NCBI RefSeq assembly: GCF_000172415.1
Contig: NZ_ABLD01000008.1
Location: 62,001-126,000 of the forward strand
Direction: 5' to 3'
Source: Paraburkholderia graminis C4D1M
GTDB taxonomy: Bacteria; Pseudomonadota; Gammaproteobacteria; Burkholderiales; Burkholderiaceae
DNA: 64,000 nt
Shown here: piece by piece, positions 52,559-61,205 of the stretch
Numbering within the stretch: position 1 is the stretch's first letter
Layout of the letters: each line of letters opens with the position of its first letter
Position numbers and translations under genes: made by a program
The notes under the pieces: model-generated
The model's database searches: none
What the model was told of the DNA's origin: nothing
Seen by the model: the letters and a program-made list of their open reading frames with translations, nothing else

Positions 52559-52657
52559 GGCAATGCCTCCTTAGGTAGTCATCCCTGTACTATGCGTTCA
52601 TCCGCTATCCTGTTTAAGTAGTGACGTTATCCCGGTAAAAGGACTAACAGGCTCAGC

Positions 52658-53587
52658 ATGTCAGTGAACGACGCTCAAACCCTCGGTGACTTTTTGCGCA
52701 GCCGCCGCACGCGTCTGGACCCGGCGAGCTTCGGCTTTTCGGGCCGTAGGCGCACGCCTGGACTGCGCCGTGAGGAAGTCGCCCAGCTTGCCCACATCAG
52801 TTCCACCTGGTACACCTGGCTCGAACAGGGCCGCGGCGGCGCGCCGTCCGCGCATGTGCTCGAGCGCATCTGCGCGGCGCTGATGCTCACCGATACCGAG
52901 CGCGAACACGTTTTCATGCTGGGTCTCGGGAGGCCGCCCGAGGTGCGCTATCGCGGCGTCGACGGTGTGAACCCGCGGTTGCAGCGCGTGCTCGATTCGC
53001 TCGACGCGAGCCCCTCGATCATCAAGACGGCGACATGGGACGTGGTCGCGTGGAATGCGGCCGCCGCGGTCGTGCTGACCGACTACGGCAGGCTGCCGGC
53101 CGGCCAGCGCAACATCCTGCGTTTCCTGTTCGGCGACCCGGCCGTTCGCGCGAAACAGCACGACTGGGAAAGCGTCGCGCGCTTCGTGGTCGGAACATTC
53201 CGCGCCGACGTGGCGCGCGCAGGGCTCGCTTCCGAAGTGGGCGAACTCGTCGACGATCTGCGCCGCGCCAACGCGGACTTCGACCGCATGTGGCGCGAAA
53301 ACCAGGTGCTGGGTCACGGTGACGGCGAGAACGTAAAGCGCCTGCTGCATCCCACGCTCGGGCAGGTCGAAATGGAATATTCGCTATTCGCCGTCGATGG
53401 CCGGCCGGATCTCGGCATGGTCGTGTACACGCCATTGGATGCGCTCATGGCCGAGCGCATCCGCGCTGCCGCTCTTCAACATCGATCGATCGCCGCCAGC
53501 CGCCGACATGAAACTGCATCGTCGCCGAACGGCTCGCCTTTAGAGTGCGAACAGGACATCACGCGCGTCGGTGCCGGTGCAAACTGA
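52658..53587 (+). CDS. XRE-type helix-turn-helix regulator with MmyB-like ligand domain
   Basis: A 309-residue regulator. Residues ~8-85 form the HTH (LGDFLRSRRTRLDP, RRTPGLRREEVAQLAHIS, TWYTWLEQGRG), then an MmyB-like ligand-binding domain around 105-270 with ATWDVVAWNAAAAVVLTDY. Members of this family are often encoded divergently from the SDR gene they control; here the SDR gene is divergent with ~100 bp between. The ligand is unknown. Confidence 0.93.
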   Translation: MSVNDAQTLGDFLRSRRTRLDPASFGFSGRRRTPGLRREEVAQLAHISSTWYTWLEQGRGGAPSAHVLERICAALMLTDTEREHVFMLGLGRPPEVRYRGVDGVNPRLQRVLDSLDASPSIIKTATWDVVAWNAAAAVVLTDYGRLPAGQRNILRFLFGDPAVRAKQHDWESVARFVVGTFRADVARAGLASEVGELVDDLRRANADFDRMWRENQVLGHGDGENVKRLLHPTLGQVEMEYSLFAVDGRPDLGMVVYTPLDALMAERIRAAALQHRSIAASRRHETASSPNGSPLECEQDITRVGAGAN

Positions 53588-53608
53588 ACGCATCAAGGAG
53601 GATTCGTT

Positions 53609-55051
53609 ATGGTTCGTCTGGTCATGATTCTGCTCGGCGTCGATTACCTGCGCACGCGTTGGCGCTCGCTCAGGATGATGGGCGCGGCTAGCCTGCTGCT
53701 CGGCATCGTCGTGTTCATCGACGCGCTCGACGGCGCGCTCTATTTTCCGATCACGCCGTTTGCGGTTTTGTTGCTGCTCGAAGGGCTCGCCACACTCGCG
53801 GTCGCGTGGACCGGCATGGGCGGCCAGCGCACGCTGCGCTATGCGAAGGGCATCGCGTTCTCGCTGGCGGCCGCGCTGATTCTCGCGGGTCATCATCATG
53901 GACACTTCGCGCTGTCGATGATTTTCGGCACGCTGTTTCTCGCCGATGGCCTGTTGCAGATCGTCTCGGCACATGTCGTGCGCTACCGTACGTGGCGGCT
54001 CGCAACGATTGGCGGCGGCGTGGAAATCGCGTTGGCCCTCTTCTTCTATCAGCCGTACCCCACGCATTATGTCGGCACCGTACCGTATTGCCTCGGCCTC
54101 GGTTTGATATTCGGCGGCTGGAATCTTTTGTTGCTAAGTACGCGCGTGCGGCGCCTCGTGTCGAATCCCGCAGTCGATTCGGATGCCGAACGACCGGACA
54201 ACAGCGATGCAGCGACTCGGGCCGCGATGACGAACATCGAATGGGACGGCCCGCCCGCCGCCGACGAAGCCGCGCTCACCGTGCATGTGTGGACCCCCGT
54301 CGGATCGGCCAAAGGCGAGGCGCGGCGACAGCCGATTGTCGATCGATATATCGCGGCGGTGGATCGCAACGGCGTGATCTCGACCGGACACGCGGCGCTG
54401 GAAGCACCTGACGGCATTTACGTGAGCCTCTATCCCGCGGTGGAATTCGATCGTTCGCCGGATGACTTCGCGCGGCTTTTGCGTGCCACGCGCGAGAACG
54501 ATGTGCCCGGCGTGTTCCAGCCTGACTATGCGACGGAATCGAAGGCGTGGTGTCCGTCGACGGTTCAGGTGCGCATACGCAATTACGATCCGGCCCGCTT
54601 GCGCCGCTTCTGGGACGCGTATCGGCAGGACACCACGTATAACCTGACGTCCCGCAACTGTTCGAGCAGTGTCTCGCGCGCGCTCGAGGCGGCGATCGAA
54701 GGGGCTTCGACACGCGTATGGGGCGGCCTCGGTGGCGTCGGCGGCCTCGGCGGGTGGCGGCCTTTTCTTCGCGTGATCACGACGCCGGAGCTATGGGTTG
54801 CGGCGCAAATACGCAAACGCGCGGCGACGATGGCGTGGACGCCCGGCCTCACGCTCGACTATGCGCGCGCGCTCAGCATGCTTGCCGATCCGCGTCCTTC
54901 CGGCTGGGTCAGGATGGCGCGTCTGGCCATGCGCAAGATGGTTCGATCGCGGCGTCTGGATCGTGAACCTGCCGATGATCCGTCGATGCTGCGGACGCTC
55001 GTATCCGATCATCGAGCAACCGCAGCAAAGACGAACGAAGAACAACGCTAA
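53609..55051 (+). CDS. HdeD-like membrane protein fused to a papain-like domain
   Basis: A 480-residue two-part protein. Residues ~1-185 are six to seven short membrane helices like the HdeD/DUF308 family. Residues ~215-390 form a soluble domain with IDRNG-type start, ISTGHAALEAPDG near 262 and YNLTSRNCSSSVSRALEAA near 350; a His then a Cys in this order suits a circularly permuted papain-like (NlpC/P60, DUF4105-related) amidase or peptidase. A Gly-rich loop follows (GGLGGVGGLGGW). The two parts are in one frame with no stop. Downstream of the HTH regulator by 21 bp. Function unknown. Confidence 0.8.
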   Translation: MVRLVMILLGVDYLRTRWRSLRMMGAASLLLGIVVFIDALDGALYFPITPFAVLLLLEGLATLAVAWTGMGGQRTLRYAKGIAFSLAAALILAGHHHGHFALSMIFGTLFLADGLLQIVSAHVVRYRTWRLATIGGGVEIALALFFYQPYPTHYVGTVPYCLGLGLIFGGWNLLLLSTRVRRLVSNPAVDSDAERPDNSDAATRAAMTNIEWDGPPAADEAALTVHVWTPVGSAKGEARRQPIVDRYIAAVDRNGVISTGHAALEAPDGIYVSLYPAVEFDRSPDDFARLLRATRENDVPGVFQPDYATESKAWCPSTVQVRIRNYDPARLRRFWDAYRQDTTYNLTSRNCSSSVSRALEAAIEGASTRVWGGLGGVGGLGGWRPFLRVITTPELWVAAQIRKRAATMAWTPGLTLDYARALSMLADPRPSGWVRMARLAMRKMVRSRRLDREPADDPSMLRTLVSDHRATAAKTNEEQR

Positions 55052-55053
55052 CG

Positions 55054-57219
55054 CTAACTGCTGTACTTCAGGCTCCAGCCGAACGTGCGGGTACTGCCGG
55101 CGTTGATCGTGAACGGCTGCGTCATGCACGCGAAGTTCGAGTGCAGCTGGCCGATCGGCGTCGTCGACAAGGGGTTCGTGGCGCCGCCCGCCGTCGTATC
55201 GAAGTTCGACAACGCGCAACTGTCGAAACCCGTGGTGCCGTAGCCGGTCGCATTGCTATTGGCGTTATTGGCGTAATTGACCGAGAAGCCGTCGCCGTTG
55301 GCGGTCGTGCTCAGGTAATCGGCGAATGAAGTGAAGTCGGTTTCCACCGTCACATTGCCGGTCAGCGTCGCCGAACTCAGCGTATCGGTGCGCGTCAGCG
55401 TGCCCCGGCCGAATGTGAGCACCGTATGCGCCTGCAAATCGAGGTCGGTCGAGAACGCCGCGTTCTTCGCGGCTTGTCTGAACTTCGCCGTGTCGAACGA
55501 CACGATCACCTGACCATTACTCTCCGTGACGTTGAGATTTTTATAGTAGGTGACGGGTATGTAGGTCTTGCCGTTATACGACACCTGCGGAATCAGCAAT
55601 GCATAGCCGAGATCGGTCGTACCATAGATAAGTTTGTCGGAGAAAGGAACCGGGTAATACGGCGTGAATGAATTGTAGTCGGGCGCCTGGCTCAGATTCA
55701 GATTGATAACCCGATTGCCGTCACGCACGGTCAGAAGCGCCGCACTGTACGGGTGCGCGGTATCGGTGGGCTGGTTGTACCAGGTCAGCGTATAGCGCGG
55801 TCTTGCATCGAGCCACGCCTGATAGTCGGAATCGGCCATCGGCGCCTTGCCGCCGAAACCCAGTTTGCTCCACCACGCATCGACATACATGTACTGATGC
55901 AGCAGGCTGAAGTTCTCACCCATCACGCGCGGCTTGCCGCGGTAAGTATCGGTGCCGCGGCCTTTCACCCACATATTCACCGACGGAGTCGGCAACGTCG
56001 GGTCATACCAGAACGTTTCATAGCGGCGAGCCGCCTTATAGATGAACGTATAGGCGATCTGCATTTCCTGCGGCGTCAATACGCCGGCATTGGCTGCGGC
56101 AGTGAGAACTTCCATGAATGCCGAATCGCCATAAGGACCAATGGACCGTCCATAGTTGAAGCCCTCGCCGTCCGCGTTCAATTGAGGAAGAATAAGATCG
56201 ACCGATTTCCTCAAATAGCCCTTCAATTCCGGCGTGAGATTGGCTTCGTTGCCCATTTCGAGTGTGCGCTCGACTACTTCGCCGATCAGCAACGTGCTGT
56301 ATCTGTCGAAGCGCGCCTGGTCGTAATAGGTCGTGTGCGTGTTCGATGCTTCGTCGGAGAAGCCGCCCGACGAATCGTTGCGGATATGGTTCGTCAGCGT
56401 GTATAGCAACGCGTCGCGCGCGTTCATCGTGGCAACGGCCGGGTCGGTGGCGGACGAAAACGTCGGATTGCTCCAGCCGAGCTTCTGCCGTAGTCCAGCA
56501 ATGCCGTACGACACAGCATAGTAATTCTGCGCGGTATTCAGCGATGCAACGTCGATCGGCACGCCGGCCGCAGGACATGTATTCGTCTTTCCGCTCGAAT
56601 CCGCGCCGAACATGTCGCAGAAGGTTAGACGGTTTTGCAGCGTCGCCAGCATTGTGTCGCTGAATACTTCATTGAGCATGCCGTGCGCCTTGAAGTTGTT
56701 CAGCGCCACCAGGTAATAGTATTCGCCCCACGAGGTATTGGCGTAGGTGTAATTGCCGCCGCTCGGCTGCGCCATCATCGCGGTGGTGATCTTCTGGTAG
56801 GTCGCCAGATAGTCCGCGTATTTCGGATCGCCCTTCGCCTTCATATCGATCAGGATGTACGAAAGGCCGAGCGCGAGTTTGCCGGGCAGGAATTTGTCGC
56901 CCGTGTTGGTGTCGAGCACGTGTACCGGAGTGCCGTCGCCGAGATCCATCACGACCTGCGTGAAGTCCGGCGATTTCCTGATCAGATCGAAGAGCGCCCG
57001 CATCTGGCCCATCATCGTAATGGGCACATCGGTTCCTCGCGGAACACTGGTATCGCTCGCGCCATAAACGATTGCATGCAGCGACGGCGCGGCTGTCGGC
57101 GTGGGCGTAGGCGCGGGCGGCTGGTTCGCATCGTCGGTGCCGCTGCCGCAGGCCGACATGAGAAGAAGCGTCAACGTACTCACAGCACACCTGCCGATGG
57201 ACTTTCGTGGGGAACGCAT
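55054..57219 (-). CDS. Large lipoprotein, possible polysaccharide-degrading enzyme
   Basis: Lipoprotein of 721 residues. Signal II: MSAC with the lipid Cys at 24 (LLLMSACGSG); residue +2 is Gly, so outer-membrane sorting is possible. A Pro/Thr linker (33-44) leads to a mostly helical half (~80-450; repeated W/Y-rich segments such as SWGEYYYLVALNN and GRSIGPYGDSAFMEVL) and a beta-rich half (~470-720). This order resembles the (a/a)-toroid plus beta-sandwich of several polysaccharide lyase families, but I recognise no specific catalytic motif. It is next to the hexuronate carrier, regulator and uronate dehydrogenase, so it may release uronates at the cell surface. That is inference. Confidence 0.6.
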   Translation of the reverse strand: MRSPRKSIGRCAVSTLTLLLMSACGSGTDDANQPPAPTPTPTAAPSLHAIVYGASDTSVPRGTDVPITMMGQMRALFDLIRKSPDFTQVVMDLGDGTPVHVLDTNTGDKFLPGKLALGLSYILIDMKAKGDPKYADYLATYQKITTAMMAQPSGGNYTYANTSWGEYYYLVALNNFKAHGMLNEVFSDTMLATLQNRLTFCDMFGADSSGKTNTCPAAGVPIDVASLNTAQNYYAVSYGIAGLRQKLGWSNPTFSSATDPAVATMNARDALLYTLTNHIRNDSSGGFSDEASNTHTTYYDQARFDRYSTLLIGEVVERTLEMGNEANLTPELKGYLRKSVDLILPQLNADGEGFNYGRSIGPYGDSAFMEVLTAAANAGVLTPQEMQIAYTFIYKAARRYETFWYDPTLPTPSVNMWVKGRGTDTYRGKPRVMGENFSLLHQYMYVDAWWSKLGFGGKAPMADSDYQAWLDARPRYTLTWYNQPTDTAHPYSAALLTVRDGNRVINLNLSQAPDYNSFTPYYPVPFSDKLIYGTTDLGYALLIPQVSYNGKTYIPVTYYKNLNVTESNGQVIVSFDTAKFRQAAKNAAFSTDLDLQAHTVLTFGRGTLTRTDTLSSATLTGNVTVETDFTSFADYLSTTANGDGFSVNYANNANSNATGYGTTGFDSCALSNFDTTAGGATNPLSTTPIGQLHSNFACMTQPFTINAGSTRTFGWSLKYSS

Positions 57220-57378
57220 GTCTGTCTCCTGATTAGTGTTGGATAGAGCTCGGCGGCTCCTGGCAACCTTCGAGAAAACGATTAACCTATTGCACGGCGC
57301 TATCGTCGCACCATTTCGCCGTCGCGCACAACCCTAGGTAAACTCAGCACTAGCATTGCGGCCGCAAAGCTTCTATTC

Positions 57379-57396
57379 TAGAAAAACGTTTTCCTA
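57379..57396. promoter_or_regulatory. Putative LacI-family operator upstream of exuT-like gene
   Basis: TAGAAAAACGTTTTCCTA is an 18-bp palindrome centred on CG with a single mismatched pair, the form expected for LacI/GalR-family operators. It lies ~120 bp upstream of the hexuronate carrier gene. A weaker AAAACGATTA element occurs near 57276, nearer the lipoprotein gene. Confidence 0.65.
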
Positions 57397-57517
57397 ATTG
57401 GGTCCAAATCGCTGACCGCGCGCGACTGCGCCGGGTGCTGCGCCGCGGGCCCGGGCGCTCGTCGCCCGGCACAGAAAAGCGCGGCGCGACGAGCGAAGCC
57501 GTGCGACGGAGACATCC

Positions 57518-58807
57518 ATGCAAACTGCCGTACTCGGTCTTGCCCGTACAGCCAGCCGCTACCGCTGGACGGTCTGCGCACTGCTGTTCTTCGCGACCGT
57601 CATCAACTACATGGACCGCCAGATTCTCGGGCTGCTCGCGCCGCTGCTGCAGCACGACATCGGCTGGACACAGGTGCAGTACGGCCGCATCGTGATCGCG
57701 TTTTCCGCGTTCTATGCAGTGGGGCTTTTGTGCTTCGGCCGTATCGTCGACTGGCTCGGCACGCGCATTTCGTATGCGCTCGCCATGCTGGTGTGGAGCG
57801 TGGCCGCAATGCTGCATGCGGCGGTGGGTTCGGTCACCGGCTTCGCGATGGTCCGCGCGCTGCTCGGCATAGGCGAAGGCGGCAATTTCCCGGCCGCCAT
57901 CAAGACCACCGCCGAATGGTTTCCGCGACGCGAGCGCGCGCTTGCAACCGGCATCTTCAACTCCGGCGCGAATATCGGCGCCGTGTTCGCGCCCGCGATC
58001 ATTCCGCCGCTTGCGCTCGCGTTCGGCTGGCGCGCGGCGTTCGTGATCATCGGCGCGCTGGGCTTGCTGTGGCTCGTCGTATGGTTCGCGTTCTACCGCT
58101 CGGCCGAACCGCGCTCACACGACGACGATCTCGACGAGGCACGCGACGAAGTCGAAGCACTCGACGCCGCCAACGTGAACGCGCGTGCGCCTGGTTGGGG
58201 CGTATTGATCCGCAAGCGCCAGACATGGGCGTTCCTGATCGGCAAGTTCCTGACCGACCCGGTATGGTGGTTCTATCTGTTCTGGCTGCCGAAGTGGCTC
58301 AACGAATCGCGCGGCATGGACATGCAGCATATCGGCCTGCCCCTCGTGTGCATCTACGCGATGACGACCGTGGGCAGCATCGGCGGCGGCTGGCTTTCGT
58401 CGGCACTATTGCGCGCAGGGTGGACGGTGAACGCCGCGCGCAAGACCGCGATGTTGATCTGCGCGTGCTGCGTGCTGCCGATTGCGTTCGTCTCGCAGGT
58501 CGACAATCTGTGGGGCGCGGTTGCGATCGTCGGCCTAGCGGCGGCAGCGCATCAGGGCTGGTCCGCGAATCTGTTCACCACGGCGTCGGACCTGTTTCCG
58601 AAGCGCGCGCTCGGCGCGGTGGTGGGCATCGGCGGAATGGCCGGTTCGATTGGCGGCGTGCTGTTCTCCGAAGTGATCGGCCAGGTACTGCAACGCACGG
58701 GGCACTACTGGGTACTGTTCGCTATCGGCGCGCTCGCCTATCTCGTCGCGTTTGGCGTGATGCACTTGCTGACGCCGCGTATGGCGCCGGCGAAACTCGA
58801 AGCGTAA
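57518..58807 (+). CDS. MFS hexuronate transporter (ExuT-like)
   Basis: Carrier of 429 residues with 12 predicted helices. The N-terminus RYRWTVCALLFFATVINYMDRQILGLLAPLL and FAMVRALLGIGEGGNFPAAIKTTAEWFPRRERA are the signature of the anion:cation symporter (ACS) group that includes ExuT, here given in two pieces: the INYMDRQILGLLAPLL helix and the LLGIGEGGNFPAAIKT loop. It would import galacturonate or glucuronate by proton symport. The uronate dehydrogenase and LacI genes nearby support this. Confidence 0.9.
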   Translation: MQTAVLGLARTASRYRWTVCALLFFATVINYMDRQILGLLAPLLQHDIGWTQVQYGRIVIAFSAFYAVGLLCFGRIVDWLGTRISYALAMLVWSVAAMLHAAVGSVTGFAMVRALLGIGEGGNFPAAIKTTAEWFPRRERALATGIFNSGANIGAVFAPAIIPPLALAFGWRAAFVIIGALGLLWLVVWFAFYRSAEPRSHDDDLDEARDEVEALDAANVNARAPGWGVLIRKRQTWAFLIGKFLTDPVWWFYLFWLPKWLNESRGMDMQHIGLPLVCIYAMTTVGSIGGGWLSSALLRAGWTVNAARKTAMLICACCVLPIAFVSQVDNLWGAVAIVGLAAAAHQGWSANLFTTASDLFPKRALGAVVGIGGMAGSIGGVLFSEVIGQVLQRTGHYWVLFAIGALAYLVAFGVMHLLTPRMAPAKLEA

Positions 58808-58855
58808 CAACAACGCGAGAAGCGCGAGAAGTACGGGTTGAAAGCGCGATATGTG

Positions 58856-59848
58856 TCAGCCGCAGGCCGCCGTGGATTCACGCACGATGAGCCTCGGCTC
58901 GCACATCGAATGCCCTGTTTGCGCGTGGCCCGCGAGTTGATCGATCAGCTTTTGCATCGCGAGTTCGCCCATCTTCTCGCTTTGAATATCGACGGTGGTC
59001 AACGCGGGGGCCGCATATTCGCCGTACGGAACGTTGTCGACGCCGGTCACCGACAACTCTTGCGGCAATTTGATGCCGAGCGACGCCGCCTCTTTCATGA
59101 AGCCGAGCGCGATAAGGTCGTTGTAGCAGATCACCGCTTGCGGCCTGTGCGGTCCAAGCATCACGCGCGAGCACGCGTGTTCGCCGGCATGCGCAGTGGG
59201 CGCATGCGCGTCGTACACGTCGAGCGTGAGACCCGCTTCCTCGAGACAATCGCGCGCGCCGCGAATGCGCTCGTCGTTGATGCGTGCCTGCCCAAAGCCG
59301 AGATAAGCGATCTGACGATGCCCGAGATTGAGCAGGTGCCGCGCGAGCATGTAGGTTGCGAGCCGGTTGTCGATGCCCACGCTCGGGATTGGCAGGGTCT
59401 CGCTGTGCCGCAACAGCACGAGCGGCTTGTCGAGATCGAGCAGCCATTGCGACTCGCTGTCGGACATGCGCGAGCTGATGATCAACCCGTCGACGCGCTG
59501 CGCGAGTGCTTCGATCAACGGCTTTTCGCGCGCCTGGTTTTCGTCGGTATCCACGAGCAGCAGCGTGTAATCGTGGCGCAGCGCAATGCGGTTCGCGCCC
59601 TTCACGACGTTAGTGAAGTGCGGATTGCTGATGTCGAGAATCGTCAATCCGATCGCGCGTGTGCGGCCCGTAATCATGGATCGCGCAAGCGGATTCGAAC
59701 GGTAGCCGAGATCTTCGATCGCCGCTTTGAGGCGCGCCTCCACGGGTGGCGAGAAGCGCTGCGCGCCGTTCATGAACTTGGACACGGTTGCGACCGATAC
59801 GCCCGCGGCAGCCGCGACGTCGCGAATAGTTGGAGGAAGTTTTTTCAT
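58856..59848 (-). CDS. LacI family transcriptional regulator (uronate-type)
   Basis: LacI/GalR regulator of 330 residues. HTH at 4-25 (TIRDVAAAAGVSVATVSKFM) with the hinge GYRSNPLARSM near 50, then the periplasmic-binding-like ligand domain with GLTILDISNPHF and DGLIISSRMSD. The ATG at 59848 is chosen; the open frame extends to 59965 without similarity. Divergent from the uronate dehydrogenase gene and convergent with the carrier gene. It probably represses both until a uronate-derived ligand binds. Confidence 0.92.
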   Translation of the reverse strand: MKKLPPTIRDVAAAAGVSVATVSKFMNGAQRFSPPVEARLKAAIEDLGYRSNPLARSMITGRTRAIGLTILDISNPHFTNVVKGANRIALRHDYTLLLVDTDENQAREKPLIEALAQRVDGLIISSRMSDSESQWLLDLDKPLVLLRHSETLPIPSVGIDNRLATYMLARHLLNLGHRQIAYLGFGQARINDERIRGARDCLEEAGLTLDVYDAHAPTAHAGEHACSRVMLGPHRPQAVICYNDLIALGFMKEAASLGIKLPQELSVTGVDNVPYGEYAAPALTTVDIQSEKMGELAMQKLIDQLAGHAQTGHSMCEPRLIVRESTAACG

Positions 59849-59853
59849 CGCGC

Positions 59854-59878
59854 AGTTAACGGGTTCTCCTGTTAACGG
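59854..59878. promoter_or_regulatory. Repeated GTTAAC sites in the LacI/udh intergenic region
   Basis: Two copies of GTTAACGG, spaced 16 bp, lie directly upstream of the regulator start. GTTAAC is self-complementary, so each copy could be a half-site or a full weak operator. The sequence differs from the AAAACGTTTT palindrome near the carrier gene. Confidence 0.3.
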
Positions 59879-60004
59879 ATTGTCGCAGAAATGGGCTGGC
59901 GCGCGTTTGTTTTGATTCGGTTGCAGGCTTCGGCGTGCCGCCGGTCGCGCGCCGCATAAAAACATTTTTGCAATTTAACCACGCAATATGCAGGAGTTTT
60001 ATCG

Positions 60005-60856
60005 ATGAGCCAAACCATCAGCGAATCGTCCACAGTAGATCGAAAGCCGTTCCGGCGCCTGCTGCTGACCGGCGGCGCCGGCAACCTGGGCCGGCAGTTG
60101 CGCGGCGCACTCGCGGAATGGGCCGAGGTCGTGCGCGTGACCGACATTGCGAGTCTCGGCGAGCCCGCGGCGCATGAAGAAACGAGTGTGGTCGATCTCG
60201 CCGACCGCGCAGCGGTGATGCAACTCGTCGAAGGTGTCGACGCAATCGTGCACCTCGGCGGCATTTCCATCGACGCGCCATTCAACGATCTGCTCGGCGC
60301 GAACATCGCCGGCACTTACAACCTGTATGAAGCCGCGCGCAAACACGGTGTCAAACGGATCGTGTTCGCGAGTTCGAATCATGTGATCGGCTTTCATCCG
60401 GTGACCGAGGTAATCGACGCCGATTCGCCGCAGCGTCCCGATAGTCTGTATGGCGTGAGCAAGTGCTTCGGCGAAGCGCTTTCGCGCTACTACTACGATC
60501 GCTTCGGAATAGAAACGGTGTGCATGCGCATTGGTTCGTCGTTTGAAGAACCTAAAAATCCGCGGATGCTCGTCACCTATCTGAGCTATCGCGACTTCAT
60601 CGAACTCGTGCGCTGCTCGCTGTTCACCAATCGCGTGGGGCATGTTGTCGTGTACGGCGCGTCGGACAATCCGGTCAAGTGGTGGGATAACACCAAGGCC
60701 GCGTTCCTCGGCTTCAATCCGCGCGACAGTTCCGCGCCGTTCGCGTCGCGCTTTCCGGCAACGGCGCCTGACGACTCGCGCGACGATCCCGCGCAGCGCT
60801 TTCAAGGTGGGCCGTTCGTGTTAGGCGAGCCGATGGAGAGTGAGAAGCCGCGCTAA
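60005..60856 (+). CDS. udh: Uronate dehydrogenase
   Basis: NAD-dependent SDR of 283 residues that oxidises D-galacturonate or D-glucuronate to the aldaro-lactone. It agrees along its length with the Pseudomonas/Agrobacterium Udh type: RLLLTGGAGNLGRQLR near 18-33, EARKHGVKRIVFASSNHVIG-like segment near 110-125, catalytic Tyr149-x3-Lys153 (YGVSK), RIGSSFEEPKNPRML, and VVYGASDNPVKWWDN. An AGGAG site is 8 bp before the ATG. Divergent from the LacI gene. No aldarate dehydratase genes are in the window, so later steps are encoded elsewhere. Confidence 0.95.
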   Translation: MSQTISESSTVDRKPFRRLLLTGGAGNLGRQLRGALAEWAEVVRVTDIASLGEPAAHEETSVVDLADRAAVMQLVEGVDAIVHLGGISIDAPFNDLLGANIAGTYNLYEAARKHGVKRIVFASSNHVIGFHPVTEVIDADSPQRPDSLYGVSKCFGEALSRYYYDRFGIETVCMRIGSSFEEPKNPRMLVTYLSYRDFIELVRCSLFTNRVGHVVVYGASDNPVKWWDNTKAAFLGFNPRDSSAPFASRFPATAPDDSRDDPAQRFQGGPFVLGEPMESEKPR

Positions 60857-60886
60857 CTTCGCGAGGTGGGCTAATTCGTCATAGCA

Positions 60887-60908
60887 GCGAGCCCGCCATT
60901 CGGCTCGC
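60887..60908. terminator. Hairpin after uronate dehydrogenase gene
   Basis: GCGAGCC and GGCTCGC form a 7-bp stem with an 8-base loop, 30 bp after the udh stop. There is no T-tract. Confidence 0.4.
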
Positions 60909-60972
60909 CGCCTTGCGCGGTTTCGAGCGACGGGCAAGAGATCGCGGAAAAGGTTTGTCCGCAACCGGCATC

Positions 60973-61010
60973 AGCATCTGAGCCGAAGGCGCATATATCG
61001 CTCAGATGCT
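60973..61010. promoter_or_regulatory. Perfect 11-bp inverted repeat
   Basis: AGCATCTGAGC and GCTCAGATGCT pair perfectly with a 16-base spacer. It lies ~195 bp upstream of the HAD-UbiA gene. The long spacer could be an operator for a dimeric regulator or a hairpin in the 5' leader. Confidence 0.45.
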
Positions 61011-61205
61011 ATGCGCAAAACCTTAAGGAAACCTGAAGAACAGTTGCGCTTTAGCCAGTGTGACAGTTTTTTTAACGACGCCGCGACAAGTGTGTTCTGA
61101 CGCACAGTGCAGAGCAAATCGAGCACTATTCTTGAAGAGGAAAGTGTATGCAATGCGCGTTGCCTGACGAATCAGGCATGCAGCCCAGACTCACACGAGG
61201 TGATG

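Larger units (their letters stand above)
60857..61205. other. Intergenic region with two inverted repeats upstream of the HAD-UbiA gene
   Basis: A 349-bp region at the border between the hexuronate locus and a less GC-rich block. It contains a terminator-like hairpin (60887-60908) and a longer perfect inverted repeat (60973-61010). No gene is supported. Confidence 0.5.
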
